A stretch of DNA of 19,731 nt from CAZMCT01 sp964564785 (lineage in GTDB: Bacteria; Planctomycetota; Phycisphaerae; UBA1845; Fen-1342). A program made the position numbers and the translations under genes. How positions within the stretch are numbered: position 1 is the first letter of the stretch; each line of letters opens with the position of its first letter. Under the pieces are notes generated by a model, which saw only the letters and a program-made list of their open reading frames with translations, did no database searches and was not told the DNA's origin. Shown here in pieces: positions 6,169-12,661 of this stretch. Where the stretch lies: the NCBI GenBank assembly GCA_964564785.1, contig CAZMCT010000077.1, forward strand, positions 1-19,731, read 5' to 3'.

Positions 6169-8299
6169 TCAGCGCTTGGCCGCCGCCGCCTTGGCGCGGG
6201 CGATGACCTCCTCCTGAACGTCGCGCGGGGCCGCCTTGTAATAGCCGAAGTGCATGGTGAAGGTGCCGCGGCCCTGCGTGAGCGACCGCACATCGGTCGC
6301 GTAGCCGAACATCGTCGCCAGCGGGACGTCGGCGCTGATCACCGTCACGTCGCCGCGGGACTCGGTGTTGTGGATCAGGCCGCGGCGGGACGTCAGGTCG
6401 CCGACGACCGGGCCCTGCTGTTCGACCGGGACCTCGACCTCGACCTTCATGATCGGCTCGAGGATCGCCGGTCGCGTGCGCAAATATGCGTCCTTGAACG
6501 CGTCGCGGGCCGCGATCTGGAACGCCAGGTCGGACGAGTCGACCGAGTGCGACGTGCCGTCCTCGAGCACAACGCGGACCCGGACCACCTCGTAGCCCGC
6601 CAACGGGCCGTTCATCCGCGCCGCTTGGAAGCCCTTGTCGCAGGAAGGGATGTATTCGGTCGGAATGCGACCCCCGTGGACCTGATTGACGAACTCGTAG
6701 TCCTGGCCCGCATCGTCGGGCAACGGCTCGATCCGTCCGATCACGTGGCCGTATTGGCCCGACCCGCCGGTCTGTTTCTTGTGCTTGTAGTTGAACGTCG
6801 CGGGCACGGTGGGCGCTTCGCGATAGTTGACGCGCGGCGCACCGGTGGTGACCTGCACGCCATACTCACGGCGGATGCGCTCCACATAGACTTCGAGCTG
6901 AAGCTCGCCGATACCGGCGATGATGGTCTCCCCGGTTTCCGCGTCCGTGCGAACGTGGAACGTCGGGTCTTCGCGGACAAAACGCTGCAAGGCTTTGGCC
7001 AGCCGATCGCGGTCCGCGGACTTCCCGGCCGTGACGGCGAGAGAGATCACGGGCTCGGGTGTGTGGATGTTCTCGAGCGCGTAGTTGATCCGGTCGTCGC
7101 AGAAGGTGTCGCCCGACGCGCACTCGACGCCGATCAGGGCCACGATGTCGCCGGCCGCGGCCTCCTCCACGTCCTCGCGATCGTTCGCGTGCATGCGGAC
7201 CATGCGGCCGACGCGGGTGTTCTTGCGCGAACGCGTGTTGCGCAGAGCCTGGCCCTTGCGGATGCGGCCCTGGTAGATGCGCGAATACGTCAACTGGCCG
7301 AAAGACTCCTCGACCAGTTTGAACGCCATGAGTACCGGCGGGGCGTCGGGGTCGGCGGTGATCGCGACCTCGGCCCCGTCGTTGTCGTTGTCCCGGGCGT
7401 AGTAGACCATATCGAGCGGCGACGGCAGGTAGCGCACGATCGCGTCGAGCAGCGGCTGCACGCCCTTGTTCTTGAACGCGGCACCCATCAGCACCGGCAC
7501 GATGTCACGGGCGATCGTGAGCCGGCGAATGATGGCGTGGAGCTGCTCGGGCGTGGGCGGGCGGTCCTCGAGCAGTTGCTCCATCAACTCGTCGTCGTAC
7601 AGCGAGAGCGTATCCAGCAGGGCCTGCCGGCCGCGCGCGGCGGCTTCGGCGAGGTCGGCCGGGATTTCGGTCGCGCGCACCTCTTCGCCCGACGGGCCCT
7701 CAAAATACAGCGCCTGCATCGTGAGCAGGTCGATCACGCCGCGATGGTCCTGCTCGAGACCGATCGGAAGCTGAAGCGGAACGGCCTCCAAGCCGAGCTT
7801 CGACTCGATTTCACTGATCACACGCGTCGGGTCGGCGCCCACGCGGTCGAGCTTGTTGATGAACGCGAGCCGCGGAACGCCATATCGCTTCATCTGCCGG
7901 TCCACCGTCAGCGATTGCGACTGCACACCCCCCACCGCGCACAAGACGAGAATTGCACCATCGAGCACCCGCAGCGACCGCTCGACCTCGACCGTGAAGT
8001 CCACGTGCCCCGGCGTGTCGATCAGATTCACCTGATGGTCCAGCCAGTTCACCGTTGTCGCTGCCGAAGTGATCGTGATCCCCCGCTCGCGTTCCAGCTC
8101 CATGAAATCCATGACGGCCCCCCGGCCGTGGCGGNNNNNNNNNNCCCCCCCCCCCCCCCCCCCCCCCCCCGCGGCCGTGAACTTCGCCCATGCGGTGAAT
8201 CCGGCCGCTGTAGAAGAGAATGCGCTCGGAGAGGGTGGTCTTGCCCGAGTCGATATGGGCTGAAATCCCGATGTTGCGGATTCGTTGGATCGCGTTCAT
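6169..8299 (-). CDS. fusA: Elongation factor G, spdEFG1/mitochondrial EF-G1-like (interrupted by assembly gap)
   Basis: This GTPase drives ribosomal translocation. Reading on the minus strand from ATG at 8299, the first part encodes IRNIGISAHIDSGKTT (P-loop, residues 8-22) to RIHRMGEVHGR. It then meets a poly-G run and 10 Ns. The second part resumes at MDFMELERERGITI (8112) and runs to the stop, giving about 696 aa if ~6 residues are lost, which is normal EF-G length. G motifs: GITITSAATT, DTPGHVDFTVEVER, NKLDR and GAAFKNKG. Domain II, III, IV (KQTGGSGQYGHV) and V (GDVTVISADVPLATMFGYATD) are complete. AHIDSGKTT rather than AHIDAGKTT, LCAVGGVQSQ and FKNKGVQPLLDAIV are characteristic of the spirochaete/planctomycete/delta EF-G1 type from which mitochondrial EF-G1 descends. 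The frame change at the Ns is an assembly artefact, not a pseudogene. It is not beside other str-operon genes. Confidence 0.95.
8135..8170. other. Scaffold gap: 10 N followed by 26 C
   Basis: Ns at 8135-8144 are followed by an uninterrupted C run at 8145-8170. Both flanks contain a similar C-run plus GGCCGTG motif, suggesting two contig ends overlap the same place. Homologous EF-Gs have a short GRDGVGA-like loop here, so only about 18 coding bases should lie between the intact flanks. The C run is almost certainly a sequencing or joining artefact. Confidence 0.9.
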
Positions 8300-8769
8300 G
8301 GCGTTGGCTTCGTGCTGCAAATCTAATCTAGCAAGAGACTTAGAAACACTTCCTCCGTCCAGGCCATCCGCCCGGTTCCCTGCCGTTGCGCTACACGCGC
8401 CGCCGTGGCGCGCCCTGGAATCCCCCGGAACTGCGTCCTGGGACGAGGGTCGTTCGCCACTCCGCCGGCTCAGTGCCTGAGCAGAGCGGGCACGGCCCCC
8501 GGCCGGCCCGAGTGAAAGATTAGCCGCGCGCGGTGCGAGAATCAAGAGCCGCACACGGTTGCGCGCCAAAGTCGCGTAGTTCTAACCGGTTGTAAACACT
8601 GGAGCAGCGCGAAGTCGCGGTCGTGGCGGTTCGGGGGTCTTCGTCTCCCGCTGCTCTTGCGGTGTGGTGCAGCCGCCCTCGGCGCGTGGCCGCGGCTCGC
8701 GGGTCTTGGCCTCCCCCTGCGGTTTTCCCGAGCGGACCCTGTGCTCGCGTCCCTGCCGGAATGGCCGTG
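8300..8769 (-). other. Intergenic leader upstream of EF-G
   Basis: About 470 bases between the operon terminator and the EF-G start. No protein or RNA gene is recognisable on either strand. The only AT-rich patch (8320-8350) contains TAGATTAGAT on the minus strand and is the likeliest promoter -10 area, but I cannot find a convincing -35 box. A long imperfect inverted repeat lies at 8602-8656. Confidence 0.45.
8602..8656. repeat. Imperfect long inverted repeat in the EF-G upstream region
   Basis: GAGCAGCG (8602-8609) pairs with CGCTGCTC (8649-8656), and the adjacent CGAAG (8610-8614) pairs with CTTCG (8639-8643), with a 5-base bulge on one side. Function unknown; it may be a leader structure or residual terminator. 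Confidence 0.4.
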
Positions 8770-8791
8770 AAAAATGGGGTCCCGGCGACCC
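8770..8791 (-). terminator. Intrinsic terminator of the trigger factor-clpP-lipoprotein operon
   Basis: On the minus strand, GGGTC, a 5-base loop GCCGG and GACCC are followed by C, A and five Ts, starting 9 bases after the lipoprotein stop. The 5' arm (8787-8791) can instead pair with an upstream arm that overlaps the stop codon (8787-8792 with 8796-8801), so two mutually exclusive hairpins exist. Confidence 0.6.
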
Positions 8792-8799
8792 GAGCCGGG

Positions 8800-9537
8800 T
8801 CAGGTTGGCGGCAGGCGCACCTTGCACGTGGACTGCGCGGAGACAACGCGCTTGGTCAGATAATCGACGAAAACGGCGCGGACGGTGACCTCGGGGTGTT
8901 CGGGTGGGCTGGCCGGCCAGGGGCATTTCACGGTGTAGTGGCCGGTGAGCAGCTTGCCGTGCCAGAGCTTGGCGAGCTGGTCGACAGGGACCTGGTACTC
9001 GCCGATGAGGTTGCGGCCGGCGGGAGCGGCGAGGTCATAGAGCTGGATGCTGAGATCGCCGGCCACCTTGACCACGTCGCCCTCGCGATCGAGAGGCTTG
9101 AGGTGGACGGTGACGCCGTCGTCGCCGGGCTGGCCGTCATAATCGGCGCCGCCGGTGAGTCGGTCGATGACGAGTTGCTCGGGGTAAAAGATCCGCTTGA
9201 GATCGTCCTCGGAGATGCTGCGGGCGACGCGCAGCTGGGTGTGGAGCTCGTCGATGGTGGCGCGCTGCGCGACGAGCTGGTTGTCCTTCTGGCGGGTGGT
9301 CTCGCGCAGGGCGGAGATCTCGCGGCGGAGATCGGCGACCGTGGTGCTCTCCTGACAGCCGGCCGCAAGGAGGAGCGGAACCAGGAGCGCGGGCAGAGCC
9401 GCGGTGTTCAGACGGCGGGGCGCTCGGCGTTGCGCGGCGGTGGCGGCATACCCGGTCGCTGGCCGCGCCCGGGTGCCCCTGGCGGTCCGGGCGGGACGGG
9501 CCGGGTGGCGCGAGTTGCTGTCGGATCGCGGGCGCAT
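8800..9537 (-). CDS. Predicted lipoprotein with coiled coil, unknown function
   Basis: This 245-aa protein probably anchors to a membrane by lipid. Start ATG 9537 is supported by GGAG inside the end of the upstream clpP gene, 6 bases before it; the two genes are separated by 3 bases, implying translational coupling. A 42-residue Arg-rich N-region precedes RRLNTAALPALLVPLLLAAGC, a lipoprotein signal with lipobox LAAGC and acceptor C61. The n-region is unusually long, so the effective start or an Arg-pair export signal deserves thought. Residues ~62-110 (DLRREISALRETTRQKDNQL onward) look like a coiled coil. The rest (DGVTVHLKPLDREGDVVK, IGEYQVPVDQLAKLWHGKLL, VTVRAVFVDYLTKRVVSA) looks like a compact beta-rich domain that I believe is shared with other planctomycete lipoproteins. 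It is the last gene of the operon. Confidence 0.85.
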   Translation of the reverse strand: MRPRSDSNSRHPARPARTARGTRARPATGYAATAAQRRAPRRLNTAALPALLVPLLLAAGCQESTTVADLRREISALRETTRQKDNQLVAQRATIDELHTQLRVARSISEDDLKRIFYPEQLVIDRLTGGADYDGQPGDDGVTVHLKPLDREGDVVKVAGDLSIQLYDLAAPAGRNLIGEYQVPVDQLAKLWHGKLLTGHYTVKCPWPASPPEHPEVTVRAVFVDYLTKRVVSAQSTCKVRLPPT

Positions 9538-9540
9538 CGG

Positions 9541-10182
9541 CTACTCCGGCTGTTCTTCGGTCTGCCGCGGACGGAGGGCCGGCGGCAGCTCGGGCATGGC
9601 CTCGAGGACGCGGTCGGCCAGGCCATAGGCGATGGATTGCTCGGCATCCATCCAGTTGTTGCGATCGCAGTCGGCGGTGATCTGCTCGACGGTTTTACCC
9701 GTGTGGCGGGCGAGGATCTGATAGAGCTGCTTCTGGGTACGGAGCATCTCGTCGAGTTCGATCTTGATGTCAGTGGCGGGTCCGCGGGCGCCGCCGAGGG
9801 GCTGGTGGATCATGATGCGTGAATGGGGGAGGACGAAGCGTTTGCCGTTAGCGCCGGCGGCGGCGAGCACGGCCGCCATGCTCGCGGCGGCGCCGAGGAC
9901 GTAGGTCGCGACCGGGCAGGGGATGAACTGCATGGTGTCGTAAATGCCCAGGCCGGCGTAGACCGAGCCGCCGGGGGAGTTGATGTAGAGGTGGATGTCG
10001 GCCTTGCGGTCTTCGTTGGCCAGGAAAAGCATCTGGGCGATGACGACATTGGATAGGTCCGAATCGACCTCGTCGCCCAGGAAGATGATGCGGTCGCGCA
10101 GCAGGCGCGAGTAGATGTCGTACGCCCGCTCGGCGCGACCTTCGCGTTCGACCACGATGGGGACCAGCGTCTGGCTTCGCAT
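9541..10182 (-). CDS. clpP: ClpP-family peptidase subunit with Asn in place of the catalytic Asp
   Basis: This is a subunit of the tetradecameric Clp protease. At 213 aa it contains the ClpP core: IHLYINSPGGSVYAGLGIYDTM (broken into motifs: INSPGG oxyanion strand 67-72), nucleophile S101 in GAAASMAA (usually GQAASMGA) and H126 in IMIHQPLGG. Counting 49 residues on from the His, as in E. coli ClpP, gives N175 (sequence DCDRNNWM) where family members have Asp. Listeria ClpP1 is a known example of such a Ser-His-Asn triad. ATG 10182 is preferred because GAGG lies about 9 bases upstream; a GTG at 10197 overlapping the previous stop is possible. It lies 11 bases after a second clpP gene, so a hetero-oligomeric ClpP1P2 is likely. 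No clpX or clpA is adjacent. Confidence 0.93.
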   Translation of the reverse strand: MRSQTLVPIVVEREGRAERAYDIYSRLLRDRIIFLGDEVDSDLSNVVIAQMLFLANEDRKADIHLYINSPGGSVYAGLGIYDTMQFIPCPVATYVLGAAASMAAVLAAAGANGKRFVLPHSRIMIHQPLGGARGPATDIKIELDEMLRTQKQLYQILARHTGKTVEQITADCDRNNWMDAEQSIAYGLADRVLEAMPELPPALRPRQTEEQPE

Positions 10183-10193
10183 GGGGCGGGACC

Positions 10194-10832
10194 TCACTTC
10201 TTTTTCTTTTCCGCGCGGGGCTCGTCGAGGATCTCGTCGATCAGGCCGTAGTCCTTGGCTTCCTGGGCGCTCATGTAGCGGTCGCGCTCGATGTCCTGGG
10301 CGATCTGCTCGGCCGATTTGCCGGTGTGCTTGGAGAGGATCTCGGTGATGGTCTTCTTGATCCGCAGGATCTCGTCGGCCTGGATGCGCATGTCGGCGGC
10401 CTGGCCGGCGACGTAGCCCCAGGGCTGGTGGATCATGATCTTCGCGTGCGGCAGGGCATACCGCTTGCCCTTGGTGCCGGCGGCCAGGATCAGCGCGGCG
10501 CCACTACTGGCCGCGCCCACGCAGTAGGTCGCGATCTCCGCGTTGAGAAACTGCATCGTGTCGTAGATGGCGAGCGTGTCGTCCACATCCCCGCCGGGGC
10601 AGTTGATGTACAGGTGGATGTCCTGGTCGCGCTTGATCGACTGCAAGTACAGCATGCTCTTGATCATGTGCGACGCGACGGTCGAGCTGTTGATGGTGAT
10701 CCGCGGGTCGATCGGCAGATCGAGGAAGATGATGCGGTTCTCCAGCAGCAGCTCATTGAGCCCCATCTGCCGCCAGGCCTGCATGTTGCCGGCCTGGAGC
10801 CGGGCGGGACCGGGTTCGGGCCAGAACGCCAT
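10194..10832 (-). CDS. clpP: ClpP-family peptidase subunit, complete triad, divergent active-site surroundings
   Basis: This 212-aa protein is a Clp protease subunit paralogous to the next gene. ATG 10832 follows GGAAGGAGA with a 4-base gap, an excellent ribosome site; the longer open frame (to 10937) is not needed. Core motifs: DIHLYINCPGGDVDDTLAIYD (shown as INCPGG at 76-81), nucleophile S110 within GAASSGAA instead of GQAASMGA, H135 in IMIHQPWGY instead of HQPLGG, and D184 in DIERDRYM at the canonical spacing. So the triad is intact while the residues lining it are unusual. There is a ~24-residue N-terminal segment before LLLENRIIFL and a lysine-rich C-terminus (EKKKK). Together with the downstream Asn-type ClpP it probably makes a mixed barrel. 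It follows trigger factor after 108 bases. Confidence 0.93.
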   Translation of the reverse strand: MAFWPEPGPARLQAGNMQAWRQMGLNELLLENRIIFLDLPIDPRITINSSTVASHMIKSMLYLQSIKRDQDIHLYINCPGGDVDDTLAIYDTMQFLNAEIATYCVGAASSGAALILAAGTKGKRYALPHAKIMIHQPWGYVAGQAADMRIQADEILRIKKTITEILSKHTGKSAEQIAQDIERDRYMSAQEAKDYGLIDEILDEPRAEKKKK

Positions 10833-10940
10833 ACGCTCTCCTTCCGTGACCGCGGGCGGTTTACCGCGATACTGGTCGATACTACGGCGCGACTCCGCCG
10901 TGCCGGTGCACTTGTTCTCGGACCCGGCCGGCGCCACGTC

Positions 10941-12404
10941 TCAGGCCGGGGCCTCCGGGGCCGGCGGCGGCGCCGGCGGCGTTTCCTGGATTGTCGCCGA
11001 CGCGAGCAACTGCTCGATACACTTGTCCTGGCGAATCCGGCTCACGAGCTGCTCGAGCAGGCCGCGCGCCTGGAGATCGTCACGCACGCGGTCGAAGCGG
11101 CGGTTGTAGAGCTGGGCCAGGCGGGCGATCTCGGTGTTGACCTCCTCATCGGTGACGTGCACGTCCAGGGTCTCGGCCACGCGGTCGAGGATGAACTCGA
11201 GCTTGAGCTCGCGGGCGACCTGCTCGCGGGCGCTGGTGCGGAGCTCGTCGACCCGGGCCTCGATGTCGGGCCAGGGGAGGCCGCGCTGCTGGAGCTCGAT
11301 CATGTGCCTCAGGACGGCTCGCTCGGTCTGACGGTTCGAGAAGGCCTGCGGCAGGTCGAGCACGGTGTTCTTGAGCAGGTATTCCTCGACTTGGGCCCGC
11401 TTTGCCTTCTCGAGCAGTTGGTCGCGCTCAGCTTCAAGCTCGCCGCGGAAGTAGTCCCGAGCCTCCTGCTCGTCGGCAAAGCTCAGGGCGGCGAGGAACT
11501 CGGGCAGCGGCTCCGGAATCAATCGCTTGACCTCGTGGACCTCGAACGTGACCTGCCCGGGTTGGCCGCGGAGATCGGCCCGCTCGTAATCGTCGGGAAT
11601 GGTGCAGTCGACGCTGCGGACGTCGCCCGGCCGGACGCCGAGCAAGGCCTCGTCGAGCGTGGGGAGCGGGATGCCGTCGATGGACGTGCCGCGGACGGCG
11701 AGGTTGACGTTCTCCTCGCGCCGGATTTCCTGACCGGCGGCGGAGATGGCCACGTCGGCCACGAGATGATCGCCGCGCTCGGCGGCGCCGGCGGTGACCG
11801 GCTCGAGGCGGCCGCGGCGGCGGCGGTGCCGGAGGAGCTCCTCGTCGACCATGGCCGGTGTGACCTCGACCTGGGGTTGGACGATCGGGATGCCCTTCAG
11901 TTCGGGCAACTCGAACTTGGGCTTGAGCTCGATCTCACAGACGTAGCCGAAGTCACCGTCGGCGGGCAGCTTGAGGTGCTGGAGCGCTTCGCCGATGTCC
12001 ATGAGCTTCGTGCCGCCATCGACCTCGATGCGAAAGAGCGGGTCGCCGAGCACGTCGAGCTTCTCGTTCTCGGTAGCGGCGAAGAAAGCCTGACCGACCA
12101 GCGAACTCGTCAGCGACTCGCGGACCTCCGCCCCGAAACGTTTTTCGATCAGGCGGCGGGGGGCGCGGCCCTTGCGAAACCCCGGCACAACGGCGTCGTG
12201 CATGAGCTCGTGGAAGTTGTGCTCCATGTGTTCGGCGATGATCTGTGCCGGAACGGTGATGCGCAGCTCCTTGCGCAGCACGCCGATGTCCTTGAGCTCC
12301 GCCTTGACCGCCTTCTTCAGCGCCTCGAGCAGCCGCTGCGACTCGGCCTCGGCCTTCTCCCACAGCTCGGGATCGACCGCGTCGCTCACGCCCGGAATAT
12401 TCAT
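10941..12404 (-). CDS. tig: Trigger factor
   Basis: This ribosome-associated chaperone folds nascent chains. At 487 aa it is longer than E. coli TF (432). The ribosome-docking signature is GFRKGRAPRRLIEKRFG (75 onward), about 32 residues later than in E. coli because of a charged, helical N-terminal extension (DPELWEKAEAESQRLLEAL). A middle FKBP-like segment runs from GDHLVADVAISAAG to VTFEVHEVKRLIPEPLPEFL, but the usual PGFE turn is replaced by PLPTLDE, so prolyl isomerase activity is doubtful. The C-terminal helical arms (to about 465) are complete, and the protein ends in a Pro/Ala tail. Two adjacent ATGs exist; that at 12404 is 6 bases from AGGGAG (12411-12416), the one at 12407 only 3. 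The tig-clpP gene order is a common bacterial arrangement. Confidence 0.95.
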   Translation of the reverse strand: MNIPGVSDAVDPELWEKAEAESQRLLEALKKAVKAELKDIGVLRKELRITVPAQIIAEHMEHNFHELMHDAVVPGFRKGRAPRRLIEKRFGAEVRESLTSSLVGQAFFAATENEKLDVLGDPLFRIEVDGGTKLMDIGEALQHLKLPADGDFGYVCEIELKPKFELPELKGIPIVQPQVEVTPAMVDEELLRHRRRRGRLEPVTAGAAERGDHLVADVAISAAGQEIRREENVNLAVRGTSIDGIPLPTLDEALLGVRPGDVRSVDCTIPDDYERADLRGQPGQVTFEVHEVKRLIPEPLPEFLAALSFADEQEARDYFRGELEAERDQLLEKAKRAQVEEYLLKNTVLDLPQAFSNRQTERAVLRHMIELQQRGLPWPDIEARVDELRTSAREQVARELKLEFILDRVAETLDVHVTDEEVNTEIARLAQLYNRRFDRVRDDLQARGLLEQLVSRIRQDKCIEQLLASATIQETPPAPPPAPEAPA

Positions 12405-12458
12405 CATCTTCTCCCTTGTCGGCGCCCGTGGGCCGCCGGATCGTCGGTCCTCGTGGCC

Positions 12459-12644
12459 TTACAGGGCGCCGAGCAGATCGGCCGGATCGCCGCCCAGCAG
12501 GACGGTGACGATGATGGCCAGCCAGGTCGACAGGAACGTCGTGATCAGTCCGCCCCAACTGATCAAACCGAAGCCCTGGAGAATGCCGGGGGTGTACCCC
12601 CCGACCGCCAGCAGCACGCATCGCCGCTTCAGATTCGTTCTCAT
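12459..12644 (-). CDS. Small hydrophobic protein, unknown function
   Basis: This 61-aa peptide starts MRTNLKRRCVLLAVGG and is likely membrane-embedded. ATG 12644 has GGAG 7 bases upstream and begins 17 bases after the stop of the 380-aa gene. A basic N-terminus (R2, K6, R7, R8) precedes two hydrophobic stretches (about 9-28 and 33-51) joined by a Gly-rich turn; it ends DPADLLGAL. It could be a small two-pass membrane protein, or an export signal followed by a very short mature peptide. It sits between the sandwich-fold gene and trigger factor on the same strand, so it should be co-transcribed. I know no family; the support is the ribosome site, clean hydrophobic architecture and operonic placement. 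Confidence 0.55.
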   Translation of the reverse strand: MRTNLKRRCVLLAVGGYTPGILQGFGLISWGGLITTFLSTWLAIIVTVLLGGDPADLLGAL

Positions 12645-12661
12645 CGCTGCGCTCCGTGTCC

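Noticed and set aside
6169..8299. EF-G as a frameshifted pseudogene
   Set aside because: The only disruption coincides with Ns and a homopolymer run; all domains on both sides are intact and well conserved.
5659..8331. A very long plus-strand open frame (about 890 codons) across the EF-G gene, plus other long frames opposite or across known genes
   Set aside because: They are frames left open by high GC content; the opposite or alternative strand carries clear conserved proteins.
8520..8926. Two overlapping minus-strand frames of ~110 codons between the lipoprotein and EF-G
   Set aside because: Arg/Pro-rich, no ribosome site, no motif; they overlap the operon terminator and the end of the lipoprotein gene.
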